DNA of 64,000 bases, from contig NZ_SIJC01000003.1 of assembly GCF_010078385.1 (NCBI RefSeq), forward strand, positions 430,523 to 494,522, read 5' to 3'. The position numbers were made by a program, and so were the translations under genes. This stretch comes from Chengkuizengella sediminis (GTDB lineage: Bacteria > Bacillota > Bacilli > Paenibacillales > KCTC-33759). This document shows positions 1 to 12,323 of this stretch, piece after piece. The notes beneath the pieces are model-generated. The model searched no databases. It worked only from the letters and a program-made list of their open reading frames with translations, and was not told the origin of the DNA. How positions within the stretch are numbered: the first letter of the stretch is position 1; every line of letters starts with the position of its first letter.

Positions 1-40
1 ACTGATTATTCATACTAAAGAAACTAAAAAAGGCAACCTT

Positions 41-70
41 AAGACAACCTTCTGAGGTTGTCTTTTTTCT
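41..70 (+). terminator. Rho-independent terminator of an upstream gene
   Basis: A 10-bp perfect stem (AAGACAACCT / AGGTTGTCTT) with a 4-nt loop is followed by a run of T. It ends a plus-strand transcript that comes from outside the window and separates it from the peptide synthetase gene. Confidence 0.85.
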
Positions 71-159
71 TGAAAATCTGCAAAAATTCTAATTGCGCTT
101 AGACATTCTTATATAGTAAAATATGGCATAGATTTCAAAAGTTTAGAAAGGAGGATGGC

Positions 160-3100
160 ATGGGCACAACTAGAGATTACTGGGAATGCGAGTTAGCTGA
201 CATACCATCACATTTTGAATTAATAATAGATAGTAAAAAGAGCCTCAATAATTGGGTTTCAATCGTATCATCTAAATCAAGAATTTTAGAGGAAAAGGAG
301 AAATTAATATACAATTATTGTGAGAAATTAGATTTAAACATTAATGAGGTCTTCTTATCAGCTTATTATATACTCCTATATCGAATGTCAGATGAAAAAG
401 ACATAGTAGTAGGAGTAAATGGGAAAAGCAATTTATTACCAGTAAGAATAAAGATCAATAGTAATCTTAATTTCCATCAATTTATAACCGAAGTAGCTAG
501 TAAACTAAAGCAGGTCAAGGATAGTGCGAGTATATACTCAGTTAAATACTTGCGGGATTCTAATATATACTCCTCATTTAATGTAGATGAGACTATCTTT
601 CGTACCAAAATGGATTGGTGTATTTCAATTGATAAATATATTATGGTAGATATTAATTACAATGAAAGTTTTGTAAATAGTAGGTCTATGTACAAGCTAG
701 TTAGGCATTATGAAAAATTATTAGTAGAATTGTTAAGTAATCCTACCACCGCAATTGGAGATGTAGAAATCTTACTAGAAGAGGATAAACAGACATACGA
801 GATAATGAATAATACCGAAACAGATATAGACAATTTCAAGACAATTATTGATATGTTTAATCATACTGTGAGAAATTATCCCCTCGACATAGCCCTCTCT
901 GCAGATGGTATCCAATACACGTATAGAGAATTAGATATACAGATAAATAAAGTAGCTAATACTCTCATTAAGAGAAATATTCGAAAGGGAGATTTTGTCT
1001 CTATTTTGATGGAAAGAAGTGTTGAGACAGTAATCAGTCTCATGGCAGTAATGAGGATCGGAGCGATTTATGTTCCTTTAGACCCAAAGCATCCTAAAGA
1101 CAGAAATCTATATATCATATCAGACTCTAACTCTAATTATGTGATTACAACTTATGATTATGCCACATTAGTTAAGAATATGTTTAAGAATGGTACGCAA
1201 CAGGTACTGTATTATGAAGATTGCGCCAATACTAATCCCACAGGCATTGAATATATAGGAAACCCGAATAATGTAGCCTATGTTATCTATACTTCTGGTT
1301 CTACAGGTAAGCCAAAAGGTACATTGATTAGACACAAGGGATTAATGAACCTATGCCCATCTATTAGAGATACTTTTGATTTATCATCATCGGATATACT
1401 CTTACAATTTGCAAGTTTTAGCTTTGATGCTTCCATATATGAAATGTTTGGTGCATTCTACTGTGGAGCACATTTACATTTAATAAACCATGAGGAACGT
1501 ATTTCTATTGAGGCATTTGCTAATATCGTAGAAAGAATGAGTATTACCTGTATTCCTTTAATACCTACTATTTTCTTCAACCAATTAGCCACTCATCTAT
1601 CTGATTCTGGTGTAGCCAAATTTAAATCAGTTCGCACTATTAGTACTGGGGGAGAGGCATTAACTAGCGAAATAGCGAAATCATTTATGAATAGATTCAG
1701 TCCAGATCTAAGGGTCGTAAATCTATATGGACCAACAGAATGTACAGCAGTAACTTCTTCTTTTGAAGTTAGAACAGATACGATTAAGGGGTTATCCATA
1801 GTTCCAATAGGAAGACCATATAAGAATTACGAGATGTACATTGTTAATGAGCATAGTCAGCCCTGCCCATTATACGTCCCTGGGGAAATTTTAATAAAAT
1901 CTGTGGGTGTAGCAAATGGTTACCTAAATCAGCCTGAAAAGACAAGAGAGGCATTTATAGATGATCCTTTTGATCCCTTATCCGATAAACGATTTTATAA
2001 AACGGGGGATATTGGCCGGTTGCTGCCTGGAGGTAATATCGAGTATATATCTAGGAAGGATTCACAAATCAAAATCAGAGGTTTTAGAGTAGAAATAGGG
2101 GAAATAGAAGATAGTATTTCTAGACATGAAATGGTACAAGATATAGCTGTGATAGTCAAGTCGAATGGGAACAAAGGAAAGATCTTGGTAGCCTATTATA
2201 CTACAACAAATAAAATACCCATATCTGTTTCGAAGTTAAAGGAATTCTTATCTGATTCAATTCCGCAGTATATGATTCCTCATCATATTTGTTTTCTAAA
2301 AGAAATACCCATATCGCCAACTGGAAAAATAGATAGGAAGGTATTAAATTCTTTCGATTTTCATGATTATTTAGAAGATAATAAAGATATGGTAGCCCCA
2401 ACCACAAACATTGAAAAGAAGGTATGGAGAGCTTGGAGAAATAGTCTCGATATTGAAGATATTAGTATCACTGATCATTTTTTCGAAATAGGCGGAGATT
2501 CACTTTCTATTATGCAGATCTTAGTCATATTGAAACCTGATTTTCCTAACATCAAGATAAGTGACTTTTATCAATATCCTACTATACAGAAATTATCAAA
2601 ACGAATAGAAGAGACTAGAAGCGGGGAAATCTTACTAGATCAATATGATAATAATAAGGAAATAAGGTATCTGATACCCTATCCAGAAACATTACAAGGG
2701 GAAAATATATCTCTAGACGGAGTATCAACTCAAGATATATTACTCACAGGAGCTACTGGTTATCTAGGCTCACATATACTGTACAACTTCCTAAAAAATA
2801 CTAGTGCTAAACTATACTGTTTGTTGCGGGATGGAGATAAAAGTCGTCTGATCTCAGTATTGAATTCATACTTCGATGATATAACTAATCATGATATACA
2901 AAGAATTCAAGTAATAACGGGTGATTTATCCAAACCCAGATTAGCACTAAATGAAATAGAATATGCTTATTTGCGGAAGATAATAAATAACGTGGTACAT
3001 TGTGGTGCAGAAGTAAAACATCATGGGGATCATGAGCATTTCAATAAAGCAAATGTAATGAGCACTGTCATGCTGTTAGATCTAATTCAATTATCACCAA

Positions 3101-3786
3101 ATGTTCAATTCCATTATATCTCTACTTTAGGTATTCCTGAAGATCTAGCTTTGAGTGGTAGATATAATATATTCCCATTTGATCCTACAATAGCACTAGA
3201 AAATGTCTACACAAATAGCAAATTAAAATCAGAGATACAAGTGAGTATGCGAAGCAATAACATACCAAGTACCATTTACCGTATGGGGAATTTGGTGGGT
3301 AACTCTATAAATGGAAAATTCCAGGTGAATATCAATAACAATGCATTCTATAGGATGTTAAAGGCAATGATGTTATTAGGTAAAGCACCGCAAGCCAACT
3401 GGTATGTTGATCTCACACCTATAGATTATGCCAGCAAATATATTGTTAGATCTATAGAGAAGGGGGAATCAATTAATAAACTTCTCCACGTCTGCAATCC
3501 TATACAAATCACTTATAGTCAGATGGTAGAATACTTAGTAGATTACGGTTATGATGTTCAATTATTGGATAGAGAAGAGTATTCTAGATGGTTATTTAAT
3601 GGAGAAGAAAAAGATCAAGAAGGGCTTCAGCTTGCTATGGCTCAATTAGAAGGTGATGGAGCAAAAGATTCTAATTATAAATTTATTAGCAGTGAGAGTA
3701 ATATCGATTGTCACGAGCCAAATAGGGAGTTTTTCTACAAATTGATCAATTATGCAGTGTCAATAGGTTATTTTCCTAAATTATAA
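160..3786 (+). CDS. Single-module NRPS: half-condensation, adenylation, carrier and thioester reductase domains
   Basis: Non-ribosomal peptide synthetase-like protein that should activate one amino or carboxylic acid as an adenylate, load it on a phosphopantetheine arm and release it reductively as an aldehyde or alcohol. Residues 1-220 resemble only the C-terminal half of a condensation domain (YWECEL start; no HHxxxDG). Adenylation spans about 230-720 with TSGSTGKPKG (~375), NLYGPTE (~520), YKTGDIGR and the PTGKIDRK lysine motif. The carrier site is GGDSL (~777). The reductase begins at TGATGYLG (~862) and has a Y-x3-K pair near 1017. A rough alignment to GrsA gives pocket residues D-A-Y-P-S-G-L-A-V, which I do not assign to a substrate. 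AAAGGAGG lies 5 nt before the ATG. No other biosynthetic gene adjoins it, so it is either self-sufficient or works with remote partners. Its order resembles Lys2 and carboxylic acid reductases. Confidence 0.9.
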   Translation: MGTTRDYWECELADIPSHFELIIDSKKSLNNWVSIVSSKSRILEEKEKLIYNYCEKLDLNINEVFLSAYYILLYRMSDEKDIVVGVNGKSNLLPVRIKINSNLNFHQFITEVASKLKQVKDSASIYSVKYLRDSNIYSSFNVDETIFRTKMDWCISIDKYIMVDINYNESFVNSRSMYKLVRHYEKLLVELLSNPTTAIGDVEILLEEDKQTYEIMNNTETDIDNFKTIIDMFNHTVRNYPLDIALSADGIQYTYRELDIQINKVANTLIKRNIRKGDFVSILMERSVETVISLMAVMRIGAIYVPLDPKHPKDRNLYIISDSNSNYVITTYDYATLVKNMFKNGTQQVLYYEDCANTNPTGIEYIGNPNNVAYVIYTSGSTGKPKGTLIRHKGLMNLCPSIRDTFDLSSSDILLQFASFSFDASIYEMFGAFYCGAHLHLINHEERISIEAFANIVERMSITCIPLIPTIFFNQLATHLSDSGVAKFKSVRTISTGGEALTSEIAKSFMNRFSPDLRVVNLYGPTECTAVTSSFEVRTDTIKGLSIVPIGRPYKNYEMYIVNEHSQPCPLYVPGEILIKSVGVANGYLNQPEKTREAFIDDPFDPLSDKRFYKTGDIGRLLPGGNIEYISRKDSQIKIRGFRVEIGEIEDSISRHEMVQDIAVIVKSNGNKGKILVAYYTTTNKIPISVSKLKEFLSDSIPQYMIPHHICFLKEIPISPTGKIDRKVLNSFDFHDYLEDNKDMVAPTTNIEKKVWRAWRNSLDIEDISITDHFFEIGGDSLSIMQILVILKPDFPNIKISDFYQYPTIQKLSKRIEETRSGEILLDQYDNNKEIRYLIPYPETLQGENISLDGVSTQDILLTGATGYLGSHILYNFLKNTSAKLYCLLRDGDKSRLISVLNSYFDDITNHDIQRIQVITGDLSKPRLALNEIEYAYLRKIINNVVHCGAEVKHHGDHEHFNKANVMSTVMLLDLIQLSPNVQFHYISTLGIPEDLALSGRYNIFPFDPTIALENVYTNSKLKSEIQVSMRSNNIPSTIYRMGNLVGNSINGKFQVNINNNAFYRMLKAMMLLGKAPQANWYVDLTPIDYASKYIVRSIEKGESINKLLHVCNPIQITYSQMVEYLVDYGYDVQLLDREEYSRWLFNGEEKDQEGLQLAMAQLEGDGAKDSNYKFISSESNIDCHEPNREFFYKLINYAVSIGYFPKL

Positions 3787-3912
3787 TAAAATGAATAAAA
3801 ATTTTAATAGGACACCACCGGGTAAACTTTTCTCTTCTTTTAATGCTTAAATCGCTACAGGGTAGGCTGGGTTCTTGTCTATGTGATCACACGAGGTTTA
3901 CCATGATGAGAT

Positions 3913-3955
3913 GCAGCCAGGGTTTTCTTGAAAAAGTGCCTGGCTGCTTGTTTTG
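3913..3955 (+). terminator. Probable terminator downstream of the NRPS gene
   Basis: GCAGCCAGG and CCTGGCTGC form a 9-bp stem around a 17-nt loop, followed by a T-rich stretch. It lies about 125 nt past the NRPS stop codon. The stretch in between shows no gene; GGGTAAAC near 3820 and GTTTACC near 3896 could pair but I assign no function. Confidence 0.6.
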
Positions 3956-4058
3956 CCTTCTCCCAAATACAACATCCTTAGGTAACAAAACCGGTAGCTC
4001 TTTGCAATTGATTATGTCTATTGATGAGAGATTTTTGATGGTTCTTTTAATCCTTATT

Positions 4059-4661
4059 TTATATTTCTTGTGAAGATTTAAATCTTTTTCTATCACTTTT
4101 AAATTCGTTTTTAAAAGCTTCTTTATACTCTTTATATTCTTTTGAGGAAACGATTTTACTTTTGCTCGTTTCCGTTAAAACTGAGCTTGAGTTAGGACCG
4201 GATACTAAAAGAGAACCATCTGGTTGAGCATAAGCTGCGATGATATAATACTTACCAACTTGTAATAATTCATCATCTTCATACAACACAATAGATTCTT
4301 GATCCTGACTTATTCCCCCTGCTTTTAAAATATCAAATTTCTTATTTCCCTTTAATTTACCTTTTATATTATCAACTACCATAATTGAATATTTAGTATA
4401 AGGGTCACTAACTTCTTTAGACCCATTTTTTGTTTCAATGGTTACGGGATCTTTGTATAAAGTTTCAACTTCATCAGTAATTTCTGCTACAAACACATAA
4501 TCCGCATCGCCTACGATTTGAGTTAAATCGTTAACGTCAATACTAAATGAACCTGATAATTTAGTTACTGGTAAATCATTCATACTAACATCAATTCCGT
4601 TAGAACATGCACCTAAAATCAACGTTGGTAAAAGCAGTAAAACGATTAGCATCTTTTTCAT
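4059..4661 (-). CDS. Predicted lipoprotein of unknown function
   Basis: A 200-residue protein with an N-terminal lipoprotein signal: charged start, leucine-rich core and lipobox L-G-A-C with the acylated cysteine at residue 19. It should be anchored on the outer face of the membrane. The rest is soluble with no motif I recognise; phrases such as YVFVAEITDEV and VGKYYIIAAYAQPDGSL suggest a beta-rich domain. It starts 23 nt downstream of the metalloprotease stop on the same strand, so the two are likely co-transcribed, and it may be an inhibitor, chaperone or partner of that protease (inference). Not related to any pathway I can name. Confidence 0.7.
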   Translation of the reverse strand: MKKMLIVLLLLPTLILGACSNGIDVSMNDLPVTKLSGSFSIDVNDLTQIVGDADYVFVAEITDEVETLYKDPVTIETKNGSKEVSDPYTKYSIMVVDNIKGKLKGNKKFDILKAGGISQDQESIVLYEDDELLQVGKYYIIAAYAQPDGSLLVSGPNSSSVLTETSKSKIVSSKEYKEYKEAFKNEFKSDRKRFKSSQEI

Positions 4662-4684
4662 AAATAATTACACTCCCTTTCTTT

Positions 4685-5188
4685 TTAATATGTAGCGTAA
4701 GCTGCATCATATGAACTCTTATCAGTAGAAGACAATTTTGTAATAGAAACTTTTCCTTGCCTCATAATATCTCTTTTACCAAAAGTATGGGCTAAACCTA
4801 AAGCGTGACCAAACTCATGTGTCGTAGTTTTGAGTCTTTCACCATTTGACATGCCATCGTAATGATAATCATTAAATTTTATAATGCCATTAGAGCTAGT
4901 ACTAGCAATAGTTGAACTAACTTGCATATAATCAGTTAAAAATACATCTTCTCTTTCAGAAGCAGTATCAGGTCTAATAATACCTGATTTGTATTTTTCC
5001 CATAAATTCATAGCATCATTTATACTTGAAATATACTTACTATCGCTATTCCAATCTAAGTGTTTATTATTATCAACCAAATCCCATCCTAAGAGTGCAG
5101 CTTGGCTAGAAGTATTAAATGATAAAGATAATACGAGTGCAATTACGATAATGCCTATCGTTCTAATCATACTTTTAAAACTTACCAT
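4685..5188 (-). CDS. Secreted matrixin-family (M10-like) zinc metalloprotease
   Basis: A 167-residue protein with an N-terminal signal peptide (hydrophobic stretch about residues 9-30, then SQAALLG). The zinc signature HEFGHALGLAH at residues 124-134 supplies three histidine ligands and the catalytic glutamate, and the following D-I-M is a plausible Met-turn. This is the HExxHxxGxxH arrangement of the metzincin superfamily. The protein is short, having little more than the minimal catalytic domain and no obvious long propeptide, so how it is kept latent is unclear. It leads a two-gene unit with the lipoprotein downstream. Substrate unknown; probably an extracellular or wall protein. Confidence 0.82.
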   Translation of the reverse strand: MVSFKSMIRTIGIIVIALVLSLSFNTSSQAALLGWDLVDNNKHLDWNSDSKYISSINDAMNLWEKYKSGIIRPDTASEREDVFLTDYMQVSSTIASTSSNGIIKFNDYHYDGMSNGERLKTTTHEFGHALGLAHTFGKRDIMRQGKVSITKLSSTDKSSYDAAYATY

Positions 5189-5210
5189 AAAAAATTTCCC
5201 TTCTTTCTAA

Positions 5211-5539
5211 ATTAGATTTTATGTCTGCTAATCACAGTGGATTTTCCAAAATATTTATCATCCTCCCATCTCTAACAAAATTTCTTTAGTGATAGTCTGT
5301 AATTATACATTCCCTTAATGTAAATTTTACCATAAGTTCCTTTATAACGTATATATGTATTTTAATAACTTATGAATATAAAATAATAGTTTAGCGTAAA
5401 TATTCATTTATATATATGGCTAAGCTTAAGATATTAAAATTATAAAAATAATACATATACCTAAAAATAGTCCATAATAATTTATATTTCTGGACTATTT
5501 TTGTGATTTAACCGCAATTTCATCACATTAATCTGAAGA
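5211..5539. other. AT-rich divergent intergenic region
   Basis: The gap between the protease gene (minus) and hutU (plus) contains one clear inverted repeat (5463-5502) and a candidate hutU promoter just beyond it. I see no gene here. The protease promoter must lie near 5220-5330 but no convincing -35/-10 pair stands out. Confidence 0.5.
5463..5502. terminator. Perfect inverted repeat, terminator-like, upstream of hutU
   Basis: AAAAATAGTCCA and TGGACTATTTTT form a perfect 12-bp dyad with a 16-nt loop. It has A on the left and T on the right, so it could terminate in either direction. It lies between two divergent genes where no transcript needs to end, so it may be an insulator or a protein-binding dyad. 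Confidence 0.55.
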
Positions 5540-5568
5540 TTGATCCTTCCCAGCTTTTTGGTTATTCT
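5540..5568 (+). promoter_or_regulatory. Candidate sigma-A promoter of hutUIG
   Basis: TTGATC and TATTCT are spaced by 17 nt, about 60 nt before the hutU start. The match is partial and its placement is the main support. Confidence 0.4.
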
Positions 5569-5627
5569 ATACGATAAATGTATAAATGAAAATGATAAAA
5601 GGTGAAGAAAATGAAAGGATGATATTT

Positions 5628-7283
5628 ATGTCAAAAACACATCAATCCATACGTGCTCCTAGAGGCAATCAATTAAATACAAAAGGCTGGATTCAAGAAG
5701 CTGCACTTCGAATGTTAATGAATAATCTAGATCCTGAAGTCGCTGAAAAGCCAGAAGAGCTTGTCGTATACGGTGGAATAGGGAAAGCAGCGAGAAACTG
5801 GGAAAGTTATCATAAAATCGTAGAAACATTACAAAAGCTTGAAAACGATGAAACATTATTAGTGCAGTCAGGAAAACCAGTGGCAGTATTCAAATCACAT
5901 GAAAATGCACCTCGTGTATTAATCGCCAATTCCAACCTTGTACCCGCTTGGGCAAATTGGGAGCATTTCCGAGAGCTTGATCAAAAAGGGTTAATGATGT
6001 ACGGACAAATGACAGCAGGAAGCTGGATTTATATTGGGACACAAGGCATTTTACAAGGTACGTATGAAACGTTTGCCGAAGCTGCTAAACAACACTTTCA
6101 AAACTCCTTAAAAGGCACCATTACGGTAACAGCTGGTTTAGGAGGTATGGGTGGTGCACAGCCATTGTCAGTCACTATGAATGATGGGGTTGTCATCGCC
6201 ATAGAAGTAGACAAAACTAGAATCCAACGTCGTATAGATACAAAATACTGTGATGTTATGGTAGAGTCGTTAGACGAAGCGATTGAGCTCGCATTAGAGG
6301 CAAAACAAAAAAAGAAACCTTTATCCATTGGTTTATTAGGTAATGCATCCGAAATCTTACCAGAAATGATTGAGCGTAACTTCATCCCTGATTTAGTAAC
6401 AGATCAGACTTCTTCACACGATCCTTTAAACGGATATTTACCAGAAGAAATGACGCTTGAACAAGGAGATAAGCTTCGTCAAGATGATCCTGATCAATAC
6501 ATCAGACTTGCCAAGTCTAGTATTAAAAAACACGTAGAAGCTATGGTACAACTCCAAGAAAAAGGCGCAATCGTTTTTGATTATGGCAACAACATTCGTC
6601 AAGTTGCATATGACGAAGGATTTGAAAATGCTTTTGCATTCCCTGGGTTTGTTCCTGCATTTATTCGTCCACAATTTTGTGAAGGAAAAGGTCCTTTCCG
6701 TTGGGCTGCATTATCTGGTGATCCAGAGGATATTTATAAACTAGACGAAGTCATTTTAAAAGAATTTAAAGAAAACGAACATTTATGTAAATGGATCAAA
6801 ATGGCACGTGAAAAAGTCGCATTCCAAGGACTTCCTTCTCGCATTTGCTGGTTTGGTTATGGGGAAAGGGCTAAGTTTGGAAAAATCATTAATGACATGG
6901 TTGCATCAGGTGAATTATCAGCACCTATCGTGATTGGTCGAGATCATTTGGATTGCGGTTCTGTTGCTTCTCCTAATCGTGAAACTGAAGATATGAAGGA
7001 TGGAAGTGATGCAGTTGCAGATTGGCCAATTTTAAATGCACTGATTAATGGTGTAAATGGAGCCAGTTGGGTATCTGTTCACCATGGCGGTGGTGTAGGT
7101 ATGGGTTATTCCATTCATGCAGGAATGGTGATTGTAGCAGACGGAACGAAAGAAGCTGAAGAGAGATTAGAACGTGTACTCACCTCAGATCCTGGAATGG
7201 GGATTGCTAGACATGCAGACGCAGGTTATGACTTAGCGATCAAAACAGCTAAAGAAAAAGATGTACATCTACCAATGTTATAA
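5628..7283 (+). CDS. hutU: Urocanate hydratase
   Basis: Converts urocanate to 4-imidazolone-5-propanoate, the second step of histidine degradation, in the cytoplasm with tightly bound NAD+. The protein is 551 residues, the usual family length, and nearly every segment matches Bacillus HutU: IRAPRGN at the start, [11 protein letters not shown] around residue 172 for NAD binding, and the conserved [16 protein letters not shown] stretch near 440. I chose the ATG at 5628 because AAAGGA lies 8 nt upstream and the family starts there; an in-frame ATG 42 nt earlier would add 14 unconserved residues. It is first of three genes, with hutI 18 nt downstream. Confidence 0.97.
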   Translation: MSKTHQSIRAPRGNQLNTKGWIQEAALRMLMNNLDPEVAEKPEELVVYGGIGKAARNWESYHKIVETLQKLENDETLLVQSGKPVAVFKSHENAPRVLIANSNLVPAWANWEHFRELDQKGLMMYGQMTAGSWIYIGTQGILQGTYETFAEAAKQHFQNSLKGTITVTAGLGGMGGAQPLSVTMNDGVVIAIEVDKTRIQRRIDTKYCDVMVESLDEAIELALEAKQKKKPLSIGLLGNASEILPEMIERNFIPDLVTDQTSSHDPLNGYLPEEMTLEQGDKLRQDDPDQYIRLAKSSIKKHVEAMVQLQEKGAIVFDYGNNIRQVAYDEGFENAFAFPGFVPAFIRPQFCEGKGPFRWAALSGDPEDIYKLDEVILKEFKENEHLCKWIKMAREKVAFQGLPSRICWFGYGERAKFGKIINDMVASGELSAPIVIGRDHLDCGSVASPNRETEDMKDGSDAVADWPILNALINGVNGASWVSVHHGGGVGMGYSIHAGMVIVADGTKEAEERLERVLTSDPGMGIARHADAGYDLAIKTAKEKDVHLPML

Positions 7284-7295
7284 AAGGAGGAGTGA

Positions 7296-9513
<2,218 letters not shown>

Positions 9514-9537
9514 AAATGAATAGTACCTAAAATAAAT

Positions 9538-9567
9538 TTGACACCATCATAACCAAACTCATACAAT
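9538..9567 (+). promoter_or_regulatory. Sigma-A-type promoter of hutP-hutH
   Basis: TTGACA and TACAAT are separated by 18 nt, a near-consensus housekeeping promoter, just after hutG. It implies hutPH is transcribed from its own start rather than only by read-through. Confidence 0.7.
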
Positions 9568-9569
9568 GA

Positions 9570-9589
9570 TAGTAGTGAATAGTCATTAG
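9570..9589 (+). promoter_or_regulatory. UAG triplets at 7-nt period, candidate HutP-binding site
   Basis: TAG occurs at 9573, 9580 and 9587, each separated by 4 nt, with one more TAG at 9570. HutP of Bacillus subtilis is known to bind RNA with UAG triplets separated by 4 nt. These lie at or next to the expected transcription start of hutP, so they would be at the extreme 5' end of the message. Binding here is inference. Confidence 0.5.
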
Positions 9590-9621
9590 AGAAAAACTAA
9601 AAAACTGAAAGTTGCGATAAG

Positions 9622-10050
9622 ATGTCTTTACAATCAGACCATCGAATTGGTAAGCATGCTATGCTCCTGCTGCTCTCAGAGGATAAGTGCAACATGCCTG
9701 ATTCTTGGAAAAGCTGCACAGGTAAAGTAGGAACAATGGATTCCCAAAAAATTGTTGCAGCTATTGAAACCGCCGCGAAAAGCAATGGCATTATAGATGG
9801 TGATATTTATCGAGAAACGCATGCTCTATACCATGCTATTATTGAAGCTTTACATGGGATCACCCGAGGTCAATTATCAATCGGATCAGTGCTCAGAACT
9901 GTAGGTTTACGTTTTTCCATTGTGAGAGGAAATCCTTATGAGAAACAGCAAGAGGGAGAATGGATTGCTGTAGCATTATATGGTACTATAGGTGCTCCAA
10001 TTAAGGGACTTGAGCATGAAACGATAGGGTTAGGAATTAACCACGTCTAA
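9622..10050 (+). CDS. hutP: HutP, histidine-dependent RNA-binding antiterminator
   Basis: A 142-residue match along the full length to Bacillus HutP, with hallmark segments [35 protein letters not shown] and a C-terminal [18 protein letters not shown]. The hexameric protein binds Mg2+ and L-histidine (histidines of the HALYH region contact the metal) and then grips NAG triplets in the hut leader to prevent termination. A strong hairpin followed by T lies between this gene and hutH, the place of the regulated terminator in B. subtilis. The unusual point is order: in B. subtilis hutP is the first gene of one hutPHUIGM operon, while here it follows hutUIG. Confidence 0.96.
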   Translation: MSLQSDHRIGKHAMLLLLSEDKCNMPDSWKSCTGKVGTMDSQKIVAAIETAAKSNGIIDGDIYRETHALYHAIIEALHGITRGQLSIGSVLRTVGLRFSIVRGNPYEKQQEGEWIAVALYGTIGAPIKGLEHETIGLGINHV

Positions 10051-10054
10051 TTTA

Positions 10055-10186
10055 CCCACAAAAGTGAAGCAAAACTTTGAAAAATAATTCCTATTACTTT
10101 TGCGGGGCCCAAAACCTAGTAAGAAACCAAAAAAGCGAACATTATTAAAATAAAATAGTTTGCCCATAGATGAGAACAGTAATTAG
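10055..10186 (+). promoter_or_regulatory. hutP-hutH leader: hairpin and NAG triplets upstream of terminator
   Basis: CCCACAAAAGT (from ~10055) and ACTTTTGCGGG (to ~10106) pair with one mismatch, giving a long hairpin not followed by T. Downstream come TAG 10156, TAG 10167, GAG 10172, CAG 10177 and TAG 10184; the last two keep the 7-nt spacing expected for HutP. This is a plausible antitermination region, read from known B. subtilis behaviour. Confidence 0.5.
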
Positions 10187-10240
10187 GGGGCTATATTTTT
10201 GAAATCAACTTGATTTCATGATATAGTCCTCTTTTTATTT
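10185..10240 (+). terminator. Terminator before hutH, likely the HutP-controlled one
   Basis: AGGGGGCTATAT and ATATAGTCCTCT pair over 12 positions with two G-T wobbles, enclosing a second stem (GAAATCA / TGATTTC), and TTTTTATTTT follows. Its place, 65 nt before the hutH start, and the hutP gene upstream make it the probable regulated terminator. Confidence 0.8.
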
Positions 10241-10305
10241 TCCTTTACTTGAGTAAAGCGAAATAAACCATCCAGAAACCTAAAATATACGAGGAGGAGA
10301 ACGAT

Positions 10306-11856
10306 TTGATTACATTAACGGGAAATTCATTAACAATTGAAGAAATGAAAAAGGTTTTATATACAAACGAAAAAGTAATGGCTTCAGATAAAAGTATGAA
10401 AAAGGTTAAAGAAAGTCGAAAAGCAGTAGAAAAAATCGTGAATGAAGAAAGAGTTGTATACGGAATTACTACTGGATTTGGCAAATTTAGTGATGTCCTC
10501 ATTCAAAAGGAGGATGTTGAAAAATTACAGCTAAATTTAATTCGTTCTCACGCATGCGGAGTAGGAGAACCTTTCCCAGAACAAGTGAGTAGAATGATGA
10601 CCCTATTACGTGCAAACGCCTTGCTTAAAGGATTTTCTGGAGTTCGTCCAGTTGTCATCGATAGATTAATACAACTTGTTAATGCACAAATTCATCCTGT
10701 TATTCCTCAGCAAGGTTCATTGGGAGCAAGTGGCGACTTGGCCCCACTTTCACACCTTGCTCTAGTATTAGTTGGAGAAGGTGAGGTTTTTTATAAAGGA
10801 AAACAAATGGAAGCCTCAAGTGCATTAGTCCAAGAAAATATAAACCCTATTATATTGTCAGCAAAAGAAGGTTTAGCACTTATAAACGGCACACAAGCCA
10901 TGACTGCCATGGGCATACTTGCCTATACAGAAGCTGAGGATTTAGCTTTACAAGCTGACCAAATCGCCTCATTAACTTTTGAAGCATTACAGGGTGTCAT
11001 TGATGCCATGGATGAAGATATACATTTAGCACGTGGTTATAACGAACAAGTTGAAGTAGCAAAACGTATTAGAAAATACCTTGAGGGTAGTCAACTAGTT
11101 ACTAAACAAGGTGAGTTACGTGTACAAGATGCTTACTCACTTCGATGCATTCCACAGGTTCATGGTGCAACTTGGCAGACTTTAAACTATGTAAAAGAAA
11201 AACTTGAGATTGAAATGAATGCAGTAACTGATAATCCACTTATTTTTGATGATGGAGAAAAAGTTCTATCAGGCGGTAATTTCCACGGACAACCGATTGC
11301 ATTTGCCATGGACTTCTTAGGGATTGCTATGGCTGAAATTGCAAACATTTCAGAACGACGAATTGAACGATTAGTCAATCCACAATTAAATGATCTGCCT
11401 CCATTTTTAAGCCCTGAACCTGGATTGCAATCTGGAGCGATGATCATGCAATATTGTGCAGCATCTCTTGTATCTGAAAACAAAACACTTGCACATCCGG
11501 CTAGTGTGGATTCTATTCCATCTTCAGCAAACCAAGAAGATCATGTTAGTATGGGAACCATTGGATCAAGACATGCATACCAAATTATTCAGAATGTAAG
11601 AAAAGTCATTGCTATCGAAGTTATTTGTGCTATGCAGGCTTGTGAATTAAGAGGAAAAGAAAAAATGGCCAAAAGTACACGATCTATTTTAGAAGAAGGT
11701 AGAAAAATTACTCCTCCAATAGTTCAAGACAGAGCATTTTCAAAAGATATTGAAGATGTGGCTAAGTGGTTAGCTAATGATATGAATACTATAATGAACC
11801 ACAATGACAATAATTCGAACTCTAAATTAAAAATAAATGCACTAAACTTATCCTAG
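10306..11856 (+). CDS. hutH: Histidine ammonia-lyase
   Basis: Deaminates L-histidine to urocanate, the committing step. The 516-residue protein carries the self-cyclising A141-S142-G143 triad ([14 protein letters not shown]) that forms the MIO electrophile, plus the [16 protein letters not shown] and [12 protein letters not shown] segments of the aromatic ammonia-lyase family. The start is TTG at 10306 with GAGGAGG 8 nt upstream. It is transcribed with hutP across a terminator, so its level should depend on HutP and histidine. The order splits the entry enzyme from the three downstream enzymes. Confidence 0.97.
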   Translation: MITLTGNSLTIEEMKKVLYTNEKVMASDKSMKKVKESRKAVEKIVNEERVVYGITTGFGKFSDVLIQKEDVEKLQLNLIRSHACGVGEPFPEQVSRMMTLLRANALLKGFSGVRPVVIDRLIQLVNAQIHPVIPQQGSLGASGDLAPLSHLALVLVGEGEVFYKGKQMEASSALVQENINPIILSAKEGLALINGTQAMTAMGILAYTEAEDLALQADQIASLTFEALQGVIDAMDEDIHLARGYNEQVEVAKRIRKYLEGSQLVTKQGELRVQDAYSLRCIPQVHGATWQTLNYVKEKLEIEMNAVTDNPLIFDDGEKVLSGGNFHGQPIAFAMDFLGIAMAEIANISERRIERLVNPQLNDLPPFLSPEPGLQSGAMIMQYCAASLVSENKTLAHPASVDSIPSSANQEDHVSMGTIGSRHAYQIIQNVRKVIAIEVICAMQACELRGKEKMAKSTRSILEEGRKITPPIVQDRAFSKDIEDVAKWLANDMNTIMNHNDNNSNSKLKINALNLS

Positions 11857-12210
11857 ATAGTATTTAAATCAAATTTAGAACCTTCCAACAAAATTTTTTA
11901 TTTTATTCCTCATAGGGCTGTTCATACAGCCCTTAAATCTATTCAGTATTGAACCCCCTCTAACCTTCCTTCACTCGGTGAAAGTAGAAACTTCCTAGAA
12001 GATACCGTCTAAAATTTTGTACATTAATGAGCTATACTCCTTGTTTGTTATATAGAATGTAACTTTTTTGTAACCCTTTATATATGTATAAAATGTATAA
12101 TTTTTTATATACTGAAAATGATTACTCAGTTAAAAAGTTAAAATATTCTTTAGGAAATTTGAAATTTAAGAATATAAAATTATGGAATGGGAAATTATAT
12201 TTTTGTAAGG
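11857..12210. other. Intergenic stretch without a recognisable gene
   Basis: Apart from one hairpin near 11915, the sequence between hutH and the CAP-protein gene is AT-rich and shows no open frame with a ribosome site. Confidence 0.5.
11915..11936 (+). terminator. Hairpin after hutH, weak terminator
   Basis: GGGCTGT-TCAT-ACAGCCC is a perfect 7-bp stem about 60 nt past the hutH stop, but only a short T-poor tail follows. Confidence 0.5.
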
Positions 12211-12240
12211 AAAAGTTAAAAGGCCACCTTTCGGTGACCT
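12211..12240 (-). terminator. Terminator of the CAP-domain gene
   Basis: AGGCCACC-TTTC-GGTGACCT forms a stem with one mismatch; the A-rich left flank is the U-tail on the minus strand. It lies 84 nt after the CAP gene stop. Confidence 0.65.
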
Positions 12241-12323
12241 ATTTCACATCATGAGTCCGACTTCTATCCTTCGAAAAATCAGGCCCATGCTGTGATCATG
12301 CAATTACTATTTGTAATTACTTC

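Noticed and set aside
155..160. ATG at 155 as the start of the peptide synthetase
   Set aside because: It is out of frame with the protein; the ATG at 160 keeps the frame and has suitable spacing.
3787..3912. Possible structured RNA (GGGTAAAC / GTTTACC pairing) after the NRPS gene
   Set aside because: The pairing arms are short and far apart and resemble no known RNA class; not supported.
3843..4096. Small frames over the NRPS terminator on both strands
   Set aside because: They cross the hairpin and have no ribosome site or family resemblance.
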